Assembly: GCF_016595245.1 (NCBI RefSeq)
Contig: NZ_JAENHM010000052.1
Coordinates: 1 to 38,173 of the forward strand
Length of the DNA: 38,173 bases
Direction of reading: 5' to 3'
Origin: Azospirillum endophyticum
Lineage (GTDB): Bacteria; Pseudomonadota; Alphaproteobacteria; Azospirillales; Azospirillaceae
This document shows, one piece after another, positions 8,529 to 16,089 of the stretch. The notes beneath the pieces were generated by a model that had not been told where the DNA came from, did not search any database, and was given only the letters and a program-made list of their open reading frames with translations. Position 1 is the first letter of the stretch. Every line of letters begins with the position of its first letter. A program made the position numbers and the translations under genes.

Positions 8529-9224
8529 ATGCCCCTCGACAGCCGTACCCTCCAGAACGACCATTTCCCCTGCTGGGCCGAAGAGCCGCCGGTTCCTGCC
8601 GAAGGCGCGCTGGTCCCCGGATCGCAGTTCCACGAGGAGCAATGGATCATGGCCGCCGGCATGCTGTCCCGCGGCAGTTCCTTCCTCCAGGTCTCCCGCG
8701 CCATGGGCTGCAGCCGCACCACGCTGTGGCGGGCCTATTACGGCTCCAAGGACTTCCGTCACAGGGTATGGTGGGAGCGGCAGGCGCTGAACCGTGAGGC
8801 TGAGCTGCGCCTGTCCTCGCTGCGCATCCTGGTGGCCGAACAGATCGAGCGGCTGGTCGCCGCCGGCGATCCCGCCACCGTCCGCTGGCTGGCCGACCGG
8901 CTCGGCCTCTTCGCCGGCCTCGACATGCCGGCAACCACCCGGCAAGCCGCCCAGCCGGACCATCCGCCCGCCCCGAAGCCGGCCCCCAGGCCGGAAGACC
9001 CGCCCGCCGTCACCGTTCCCGAACTCGACGACGACCTCCCCGGCGCGCTGCGCGAGCGGACGCCGCCCGATCCGCGCGCCGTCGCCGCCATCCTCGCCCG
9101 GCCGGAAGCCGAAGGCCCGAAGGGCGCCTATCCCTGGACCGTCAACCCCGACGATCCCTATCCCAGCCTCGGCGCCGGACCGGCGAACGGCCGCGCCGCC
9201 GGCCCGTTCTCCCGGCGCCGGTAG
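8529..9224 (+). CDS. HTH DNA-binding protein resembling a phage terminase small subunit
   Basis: A 231-residue protein. A helix-turn-helix is evident at about 37-75 (MLSRGSSFLQVSRAMGCSRT, then TLWRAYYG). It is followed by a long helical segment (76-127) that ends in AAGDPATVRWLADRLGLF. This order, HTH plus an oligomerising helical bundle, resembles terminase small subunits and related phage-derived regulators. A Pro-rich linker (142-162) and a hydrophilic, Pro/Arg-rich tail complete it. No large terminase, portal or other phage gene is near, so it is more likely a domesticated or unrelated DNA-binding protein. GGAGTGAAGCC before the ATG supports the start. Confidence 0.6.
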   Translation: MPLDSRTLQNDHFPCWAEEPPVPAEGALVPGSQFHEEQWIMAAGMLSRGSSFLQVSRAMGCSRTTLWRAYYGSKDFRHRVWWERQALNREAELRLSSLRILVAEQIERLVAAGDPATVRWLADRLGLFAGLDMPATTRQAAQPDHPPAPKPAPRPEDPPAVTVPELDDDLPGALRERTPPDPRAVAAILARPEAEGPKGAYPWTVNPDDPYPSLGAGPANGRAAGPFSRRR

Positions 9225-9230
9225 GGCCGG

Positions 9231-9279
9231 ATGGAACATCCCCGGAAAAGCGTTTCACGCCGTTCCACCTTCCACCGGG
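9231..9279 (+). repeat. Dispersed TGGAAC/GTTCCA repeat, copy 1
   Basis: This stretch begins atggaacatccccggaaaa and continues through cgtttcacgccgttccacc to ccaccggg. It matches, with scattered substitutions and single-base gaps, the reverse complement of 37862-37910. Each copy starts with tggaac and has gttccacc some 24 bases later, so it contains an inverted TGGAAC...GTTCCA pair. Confidence 0.7.
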
Positions 9280-9289
9280 CGCGATCACT

Positions 9290-9340
9290 TCAGCGGATGC
9301 GGTAGCGACCGCAGCTCAGCGGATGCGGTAGCGACCGCAG
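9290..9340. repeat. Two tandem 25-bp repeats, each with a hairpin
   Basis: The 25-base unit starting tcagcggatgcggtagcgac occurs identically at 9290-9314 and 9316-9340, a period of 26. Each unit can fold as tgcggt-agcg-accgca. Two identical hairpins in a row upstream of a c-di-GMP gene could be a binding site array or a recent duplication. Confidence 0.8.
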
Positions 9341-9382
9341 GTCCGGCCCACGCGGAAATCACCAGCTTGCCGGCCGCCGCAC

Positions 9383-9406
9383 GGCACGCGCGGCACGCGC
9401 GGCACG
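9383..9406. repeat. Short 9-bp tandem repeat
   Basis: A ggcacg followed by two full copies of cgcggcacg (9389-9397, 9398-9406). Such simple repeats can vary in number by slippage. No gene crosses it. Confidence 0.7.
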
Positions 9407-9543
9407 GGTATTCGTGGGCTATGTAATTTCGAGATGGTAGGGTTTCCTTTACGTTTGGAATGCGAACCTTCGACAGACTTTTTACCTTTCCGGGCGCCGT
9501 GTCCGGCCCTCCTCCCGCCCACCCGCGTTCCTGCCGAGGCATC

Positions 9544-11172
9544 ATGACATCGGACGTCGCACGCTTCCTGGGCTTCGCATTCGCCAATGCGGATGTGCTG
9601 ATCGAGGTGGACGCCCGTGGGCTGGTCGGCTTTGCAACCGGCGCCTTGCAGCATGTTCTGGGCATTTCCGATGCCGATCTGATCGGTCAGCCCATCGACC
9701 GGGTGGTTGCGGCCGGCGACCGCGGGCTGGTCCGGCGCCTGCTGCGCACCGCCGGCCCCAACCGCCGGCTGGAGCCGCGCGTGGTGGCGCTGACCGGCGG
9801 CATGCAGGCAACCTTGTCCGGTTACCGCCTCGGCCGTTCGCCCAACGTGCAGCTGACGCTGACAAGGATGGAAAGCCGGGAGGCCGGCGTGACGCAACCG
9901 GCGCGAGACGCCGAGACCGGGCTGCTCGATCCCGAAGCCTTCCAGGCGCAGCTGGGGGAGCGCTTCGGCGTCGACGTCGGCAAGGCGCCGCCCAAGCTGA
10001 CCCTGATCAAGATTCCCGATTTCGGCGAAGTCAAATCGCGCCTGGGTCCCGAATTGACCCTGCGCCTGCTGGGCGAGGTCGGAGCGCTGCTGCGCATGCA
10101 TGCCGCCGACGACACGCTGGCGACCCGGCTGGGAGAGGACCGCTTCGGCCTCGTCCACGGCAGCGACGTGTCGGCCGACACGCTCGCCGACGAGATCGCG
10201 ACGACCGGCGCCGGCCTGTCGCCGGACGGCCGGGCCCTGGAGTCGGAAAAGCTGACGCTCGACATGTCGGCCCCCGGGCTCAGCCGCGAGGATGCCGGAC
10301 GGGTGCTGATGTTCACGGTGAAGAGCTTCGCCGAGGAGACGGCGAATTTCGACATCTCCACCATGCATGATGCGGTCAAGCTCCTGGTCGACCAGACGGT
10401 GACGCGGGTGACCAGCCTGCGCTCGACCTTGTCCGACGACCGCCTGAAGCTGCAGTTCCAGCCCATCGTCTCGCTCGCCACCCGCGGCCTGCACCATTAC
10501 GAGGCGCTGGCCCGCTTTCCCAACGGCGCCCCAGGCCCGACCATCGCGTTCGCCGAACAGATCGGCATGGTTCATGACGTCGACCTGCTGGTCTGCGAGA
10601 AGACGCTTGAGACACTGGCGGCCGACCCTGCGGTGCAGATCGCCGTCAACATGTCCGCGGCCTCGCTCTCCAGCGACATTTTCGTGGTGGCCTTCCAGCG
10701 GCTGGTCGCCCGCGACCCGGCCCTGCGCTCCCGCCTGCTGGTGGAGGTGACCGAGTCGACCGGCCTGACCGACCTGCCGCGCGCCGCCCGCATCCTCGAA
10801 GACCTGCGGCGCGCCGGCCACCGCATCTGCCTGGACGATTTCGGCGCCGGGGCGGCATCCTTTCCTTATATCCAGGCGTTGCCGGTTGATTTCGTGAAGA
10901 TCGACGGCAGCTATGTCCGCCGGCTGGGCGGCAGCCCGCGCGACGACGCCATCCTGCGCGCGATGGTCGGGCTGTGCCGGGAAATCCGCGTACAGGTGAT
11001 CGCCGAGATGGTCGAGACCCAGGATCAGGCGGCACAGCTGAACGCCTGGGGGTTCGAGCTGGCCCAGGGCTATCATTTCGGCCGGCCTGCCGACCGGCCG
11101 GCCTACAAACCGCCCAGCCTGTTCGCGCCGCCGTCACCCGCCCGCCGCAGCCTGGCCGAAGGCCGGACCTGA
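9544..11172 (+). CDS. EAL-domain c-di-GMP phosphodiesterase with PAS-like and degenerate GGDEF domains
   Basis: A soluble 542-residue protein likely to hydrolyse cyclic di-GMP to pGpG. Residues 1-110 resemble a PAS sensor. Residues about 125-230 resemble a GGDEF fold, but the active-site loop reads GEDRF (197-201), so it should not make c-di-GMP. The EAL domain keeps the main catalytic residues: EALAR (Glu320), VNMSAASL (Asn), EVTES (Glu401), LDDFGAG (Asp431, Asp432), VKIDGSYV (Lys), EMVET (Glu) and QGYHFGRP. The start ATG at 9544 has GAGG six bases upstream; an in-frame ATG at 9460 would add an unconserved 28 residues. It probably influences motility, attachment or exopolysaccharide. Confidence 0.9.
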   Translation: MTSDVARFLGFAFANADVLIEVDARGLVGFATGALQHVLGISDADLIGQPIDRVVAAGDRGLVRRLLRTAGPNRRLEPRVVALTGGMQATLSGYRLGRSPNVQLTLTRMESREAGVTQPARDAETGLLDPEAFQAQLGERFGVDVGKAPPKLTLIKIPDFGEVKSRLGPELTLRLLGEVGALLRMHAADDTLATRLGEDRFGLVHGSDVSADTLADEIATTGAGLSPDGRALESEKLTLDMSAPGLSREDAGRVLMFTVKSFAEETANFDISTMHDAVKLLVDQTVTRVTSLRSTLSDDRLKLQFQPIVSLATRGLHHYEALARFPNGAPGPTIAFAEQIGMVHDVDLLVCEKTLETLAADPAVQIAVNMSAASLSSDIFVVAFQRLVARDPALRSRLLVEVTESTGLTDLPRAARILEDLRRAGHRICLDDFGAGAASFPYIQALPVDFVKIDGSYVRRLGGSPRDDAILRAMVGLCREIRVQVIAEMVETQDQAAQLNAWGFELAQGYHFGRPADRPAYKPPSLFAPPSPARRSLAEGRT

Positions 11173-11289
11173 GCTTATAGCTAAAGTCATACGACCAAAT
11201 CCTTCCCGAACGGGTGGAATGAAACTGGGGGCGGCGACGTTCTTCGACTCATGGGGAACGAGATACCTCGACACCAGGAGGACGCCGGA

Positions 11290-11649
11290 ATGACTGGCCG
11301 TTTTGGTTTTGGAATGAAAGCCTTGGTTCTGGGGGCGCTGGTCGCCGGATCGATGCTGGGCGCCACCGTCGCCCCGGCCGCCGCCCATGACGGCTGGCGC
11401 GGGGACCATGGCCGGGACTGGGGCGGTCCCGGACGCGGTGGCCCGGAGTGGCGCGGCTGGGAGCGTCCCCACCATCGCCACTGGCGCGAGCGCGGCGTCT
11501 ATTACGCTCCGCCGCCCGTCGTTTACGCGCCGCCCCCGGTCGTTTACGCTCCGCCGCCTCCACCCCGGGTGATCTATGCGCCGCCGCCCGTCGTCTATGC
11601 GCCGCAGCCGGTGGCCCCCGGCTTCGGGTTCAGCGTCAACATCCGCTGA
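11290..11649 (+). CDS. Small exported Pro/Tyr-repeat protein
   Basis: A 119-residue protein with a clear Sec signal peptide (KALVLGALVAGSMLGATVAP, cleavage after AAA near residue 32). The mature part has a Gly/Arg/His/Trp-rich segment followed by four or five repeats of the type VYAPPPV. Such proteins are common in alphaproteobacterial envelopes, but the function is unknown. An AGGAGG seven bases before the ATG fixes the start; an earlier in-frame ATG at 11251 lacks it. A stable hairpin follows the gene. Confidence 0.8.
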   Translation: MTGRFGFGMKALVLGALVAGSMLGATVAPAAAHDGWRGDHGRDWGGPGRGGPEWRGWERPHHRHWRERGVYYAPPPVVYAPPPVVYAPPPPPRVIYAPPPVVYAPQPVAPGFGFSVNIR

Positions 11650-11689
11650 CGCTGCCGGCCGCGTGACGAAAAGGACGGCTTCCGGCGAA

Positions 11690-11714
11690 GCGCGCACCGC
11701 ATTATGGTGCGCGC
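11690..11714 (+). terminator. Hairpin after the Pro-repeat gene
   Basis: A perfect 9-bp stem gcgcgcacc / ggtgcgcgc with a 7-base loop lies 41 bp after the stop codon and 50 bp before the next gene. It has no T run. It is a probable terminator or mRNA 3' end stabiliser. Confidence 0.6.
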
Positions 11715-11763
11715 CGTTCGGTAAAGCCGCCCCGCCGGGGCGCAGCAGCCAGGGAGACGGCCT

Positions 11764-12243
11764 TTGCGGGTTCTTAGTGTGCGCGCCGCGGTGGTGGGAA
11801 GCCTTTCGATCGCCTTCGGGATCGTCGTCGGAACGGCCATGTCCGCCGAGGCGGCCGAGCCCCGCCTGATGGCGGCGCTGGGGAACACGGTGCTGACGAT
11901 GACGGACATCGGACCGAAGCACACCCAGGTTTCGGTGAACGACAAGCCCGTGTTCGAAGACAAGGAAAGCGATATGCTGTCCTTCGTCGGCGCCTATTCC
12001 CTGAAGGACCGCTGGATCGCCCTGTTCCAGGCCGACACCGGCACCAAGGACTGCCCGACCCGCTTCCGCATCCTGGAGGTCGGCGGGCCGCAGCCGTCGG
12101 TCTCCTACCCCTTCGGCTCGTGCAGCGATGCCGCCCAGGTCACCATCGACAACGATGTCCTGACCGTGTCCATGCCGCAGCCAGGCGGTGGCGGCGAAGC
12201 GGCCTGGACCTACCGCAACGGCAAGATCGGCCGCACCAAGTAA
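11764..12243 (+). CDS. Secreted hypothetical protein
   Basis: A 159-residue protein that I do not recognise. A signal peptide is visible (RAAVVGSLSIAFGIVVGTAM, then SAEA, cleavage near residue 30). The mature part has two cysteines (KDCPTRF and FGSCSDA), possibly a disulfide, and looks mostly beta-structured. The start is TTG with GGGAG seven bases upstream. A later start would remove the basic signal-peptide N-region, so TTG is preferred. It probably acts in the periplasm. It is on the same strand as the Pro-repeat protein, but a hairpin separates them. Confidence 0.75.
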   Translation: MRVLSVRAAVVGSLSIAFGIVVGTAMSAEAAEPRLMAALGNTVLTMTDIGPKHTQVSVNDKPVFEDKESDMLSFVGAYSLKDRWIALFQADTGTKDCPTRFRILEVGGPQPSVSYPFGSCSDAAQVTIDNDVLTVSMPQPGGGGEAAWTYRNGKIGRTK

Positions 12244-12397
12244 GCGGCCCGGGGTAAGCGGCCCGCGCGCGACACCCGATGGCGGACCTGCAAATCCGGC
12301 CCGGCTGGGTTCCGCGTCCCTCGATTGACGCCGGGGTGCGCAGCTTTTAAGGTCCGGACCTCCGCACATTCCCGTTCCGGGACAGGAAGTCCGCTCC

Positions 12398-13585
12398 ATG
12401 AATGCCAGCAGCATCAGCCGGCCCAGCCGCCGTCCGTCCAATCCGCTCTTCTCCTCGGGTCCTTGCGCCAAACGCCCGGGCTGGTCGCTCGACGCGCTGG
12501 ACGGCGCACTGCTGGGCCGTTCCCACCGCTCCAAGCCGGGCAAGGCCAAGCTGAAGGAGGTCATCGACCTCACCCGCGCGGTGCTGGGCATCCCCGGCGA
12601 CTACCGCATCGGCATCGTTCCGGCCTCCGACACCGGGGCGGTGGAGATGGCGCTGTGGTCGATGCTGGGCGCGCGCGGCGTCGATATGCTGGCCTGGGAA
12701 AGCTTCGGCAGCGAATGGGTGACCGACGTCGCCAAGCAGTTGAAGCTGCCGGACGTCCGCAACCTGATCGCTCCGTATGGCGAACTGCCGGACCTGTCCA
12801 CGGTCGATTTCAGCCGCGACGTCGTCTTCACCTGGAACGGCACCACCGCCGGCGTGCGGGTGGAGAACGGCGACTGGATCGCCGACGACCGCCAGGGCCT
12901 GTCCATCTGCGACGCCACCTCCGCGGCGTTCGCCATGGCGTTGCCCTGGCACAAGATCGACGTCGCCACCTGGTCCTGGCAGAAGGTGCTGGGCGGCGAG
13001 GCAGCGCACGGCATGCTGGTGCTGAGTCCGCGCGCCGTCGAACGGCTGGAGACTTTCCAGCCCGACCGGCCGCTGCCGAAGATCTTCCGCATGACCAAGA
13101 ACGGCAAGCTGATCGAAGGCATCTTCGAAGGCGACACCATCAACACCCCGTCGATGCTGTGCGTCGAGGACGCGATCGACGGACTGCGCTGGGCCCTGTC
13201 GCTGGGCGGCCTGACCCAGTTGATCCGCCGCTCGGAACAGAATCTGCGCATCGTCGCGGACTGGGTGGAGACCAGCCCCTGGGCCGACTTCCTCGCCAAG
13301 GATCCTGCGAACCGCTCCTGCACCTCGATCTGCCTGCGCTTCACCGATCCGGACGTGGCCGCCCTGTCCGAAGAGGGACAGGCCGCCTTTGCCAAGAAGC
13401 TGTCGGCCCTGCTGGAGAAGGAGGAGGCTGCCTTCGACGCCGGGTCCTACCGCGACGCGCCTCCCGGCCTGCGTCTGTGGGGCGGCGCCACGGTGGAGAA
13501 CGAGGACATGGAGGCGGTGCTGCCCTGGCTGGACTGGGCCTTCGCCACCGTGAAGGCCGAGATGCTCGGCTCCAAGCAGCCCTGA
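12398..13585 (+). CDS. serC: Phosphoserine aminotransferase
   Basis: A PLP enzyme that converts 3-phosphohydroxypyruvate and glutamate to 3-phosphoserine in serine biosynthesis; the family also serves pyridoxine synthesis. At 395 residues it matches the alphaproteobacterial/Methanosarcina-type subgroup. The PLP lysine is Lys196 in [15 protein letters not shown]. The start [13 protein letters not shown] (18-30) is the conserved phosphate-binding N-terminus. AGGAAG precedes the ATG. In many alphaproteobacteria serA follows directly, but here a strong terminator follows, so serC is transcribed alone. Confidence 0.95.
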   Translation: MNASSISRPSRRPSNPLFSSGPCAKRPGWSLDALDGALLGRSHRSKPGKAKLKEVIDLTRAVLGIPGDYRIGIVPASDTGAVEMALWSMLGARGVDMLAWESFGSEWVTDVAKQLKLPDVRNLIAPYGELPDLSTVDFSRDVVFTWNGTTAGVRVENGDWIADDRQGLSICDATSAAFAMALPWHKIDVATWSWQKVLGGEAAHGMLVLSPRAVERLETFQPDRPLPKIFRMTKNGKLIEGIFEGDTINTPSMLCVEDAIDGLRWALSLGGLTQLIRRSEQNLRIVADWVETSPWADFLAKDPANRSCTSICLRFTDPDVAALSEEGQAAFAKKLSALLEKEEAAFDAGSYRDAPPGLRLWGGATVENEDMEAVLPWLDWAFATVKAEMLGSKQP

Positions 13586-13642
13586 CTCCGGCAAAGCGCA
13601 AGCCGGTCTTTGCTCCACAGGCTGCCTCGGATACTTGAGACA

Positions 13643-13682
13643 GGCCCCACCGTGGCATAACTGCCACGGTGGGGCCTTTTGC
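13643..13682 (+). terminator. Strong intrinsic terminator of serC
   Basis: A perfect 15-bp stem (ggccccaccgtggca / tgccacggtggggcc), a 4-base loop (taac) and a tttt tail form a textbook Rho-independent terminator 57 bp after the serC stop codon. It is the clearest terminator in the window. Confidence 0.95.
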
Positions 13683-14068
13683 TTGGGATTGCATTGTGCT
13701 CCGCAGCAAAGGATCCGTTGGCAAAACCGTTCGTAGTCAGCAGCATTTCTGCATCAGTGTGACTGGCCCGACGCGCATGGAAGCTTCCCATGCTTGACCA
13801 TGGTTATCCACAGAACCGTGGACAAGATGGTGGATAAGCCTGTTGAACCGTCGATGCCGCCTGTCCCGAAACCGTCATAGAGAAAGTCGGACCGATTCGC
13901 CCGCGAAGTTGCCGTATGGGCGGGGCCGGCTCCCCGGTTGAGGCAGGCCCCTATCCCGAAGATGGTCTGGCAGACTGCAGGTTGTATCCCGACTCTTGAA
14001 AGGGATTTCCGGCGCATCCGCTGCAATGCGGCAACGCCGATGCAACGAAGGAAGGGCTTGGACGGACC
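13683..14068. other. Intergenic region with hairpin and DnaA-box-like cluster
   Basis: A 386-bp non-coding stretch after the serC terminator. It carries a hairpin (gcatgg / ccatgc, 13775-13793) and three DnaA-box-like sites (13804-13837, listed separately). The remainder is unremarkable. The epimerase promoter should lie in the last 200 bp, and AAGGAAGGG occurs before its ATG. Confidence 0.5.
13804..13837. promoter_or_regulatory. DnaA-box-like cluster
   Basis: A perfect consensus DnaA box, ttatccaca, lies at 13804-13812. The opposite strand reads ttatccacc at 13829-13837 (one mismatch) and ttgtccacg at 13817-13825 (two mismatches). The outer two form an inverted pair 25 bases apart. A hairpin lies just to the left. 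No dnaA, repABC or parAB gene is near, so a replication origin is not established. DnaA-controlled transcription or DnaA titration are alternatives. Confidence 0.5.
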
Positions 14069-15013
<945 letters not shown>

Positions 15014-15089
15014 GGTCCGACCCCATAGCGGAGTATGACGATAGCGGATCAAGAAGATGAGCAGGGCATGACGACGGCGGCGATTTCCC

Positions 15090-15111
15090 CCTCTCCCCTC
15101 CAGGGGAGAGG
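15090..15111. repeat. GC-rich hairpin of the CCTCTCCCC family
   Basis: The inverted repeat cctctcccc-tcca-ggggagagg (9-bp stem) lies between the epimerase and nuclease genes. It closely resembles the hairpin units in the palindrome at 32908-33051, and so probably belongs to one dispersed intergenic hairpin family. It may also end the epimerase transcript. Confidence 0.65.
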
Positions 15112-15135
15112 AACCAGGTCCTTGAAGGCTTAAAC

Positions 15136-15909
15136 GTGGCCCGCCGCCGATCCCTCCCCCTTCGGGCGCTGTTCATCGTCCTTGCTGTGCTCGCCGTCGT
15201 CGCGGTGGCCGAGCGGCTCCACATCATTCCGCCCGGCACGCTCGACCGATTGCTGGGTGAGGAGCCCCACCGCCCGCGCCAGCCGCGCAAGCAGGAGCCT
15301 GCCGAGCCGCCGCCGCCGGTCGCCGCCCGCCCGTCCGACCGGATCGACTACGCCGAGGTGACCCGCCGGCTCGACGCCATCCGGGTGGAGCCAGAGAAGC
15401 GCGGCGGCTACCAGCGCGAGGAATGGCCCCACTGGCTGGCGCTCGACGGCGGATGCCTGAATGCGCGCGAGAAGGTGCTGATCCGCGATTCCCAGCGCCC
15501 GGCGACGCTCGACGCCAAAGGCTGCAGCGTGAAATCCGGCGACTGGCTCGACCCCTATACCGGGGAGCGCTACACCGATCCGCAAATGGTCGACATCGAC
15601 CATCGGGTGCCGCTCGAGGAGACCTACGCCAGCGGCGGATACGACTGGAGCCGGGAGAAGCGCGCCGCCTACGCCAACGACACCAGCGATCCTCTGACCC
15701 TGCTCGCCGCCAGCCGCGAGGCCAACCGCGCCAAAGGCTCCAAAGGGCCGGAGGAGTGGCTGCCTCCCAAGCGCGACGGCATCTGCCTCTATGTCGCCGA
15801 CTGGATCCTGGTGAAGGCCCGCTGGGACCTCAGCATGGACGAGCGGGAACGGGTGACAATCGGCAACATCCTGACCGACTGCCGCAGCTCCGCCGGGCAA
15901 CAGCGCTGA
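15136..15909 (+). CDS. Membrane-anchored or secreted HNH nuclease (DUF1524-like)
   Basis: A 257-residue protein with an N-terminal hydrophobic segment (LFIVLAVLAVVAVAERLHII), either a signal anchor or a signal peptide. A Pro-rich linker (about 45-65) leads to an HNH-type nuclease domain. The core reads DIDHRVPLEETYASGGYDWS (catalytic His156 after Asp155), then LTLLAASREANRAKGSKGPE (Asn197 in the HNH position) and EWLPP. This pattern is shared with GmrSD C-terminal and secreted DUF1524 nucleases. Four cysteines could form disulfides. It probably degrades nucleic acid outside the cytoplasm, for nutrition or competition. The start is GTG. No immunity protein is evident beside it. Confidence 0.8.
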   Translation: MARRRSLPLRALFIVLAVLAVVAVAERLHIIPPGTLDRLLGEEPHRPRQPRKQEPAEPPPPVAARPSDRIDYAEVTRRLDAIRVEPEKRGGYQREEWPHWLALDGGCLNAREKVLIRDSQRPATLDAKGCSVKSGDWLDPYTGERYTDPQMVDIDHRVPLEETYASGGYDWSREKRAAYANDTSDPLTLLAASREANRAKGSKGPEEWLPPKRDGICLYVADWILVKARWDLSMDERERVTIGNILTDCRSSAGQQR

Positions 15910-16089
15910 CGCGCGGTCCGATCTTCCCCGCGGATACGTTTGGCCGACCGCCGGATTCGGGCGAACATCCGCGCCGGGATGACGGGTTGGGACGCGATCC
16001 GCGGCAAGTGACAGCGAATTCATGCCTCCGCGGCGGCAAAGGGTGATAATCGGCAAGGCTCGTCCCGGCCGCTTGCGAGTGCCCGACCG

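Larger units (their letters stand above)
9225..9543. other. Repeat-rich intergenic region upstream of the EAL gene
   Basis: A 319-bp region without a gene. From left to right it contains one copy of a dispersed repeat of about 50 bp (9231-9279), a 25-bp sequence in tandem (9290-9340) and a 9-bp tandem repeat (9383-9406). The promoter of the EAL gene is expected between about 9410 and 9540, where the sequence becomes less GC-rich. Confidence 0.6.

Noticed and set aside
8529..9224. Prophage region
   Set aside because: Apart from one terminase-small-subunit-like protein there is no integrase, capsid, portal or lysis gene in the window.
9231..9270. GGAAC...CGTT general-stress promoter within the dispersed repeat
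   Set aside because: The spacing between ggaac and cgtt is 13 or 23 bases, not the 16-17 expected for EcfG-type promoters.
9290..9406. CRISPR array
   Set aside because: Only two units separated by one base, no spacers and no cas genes.
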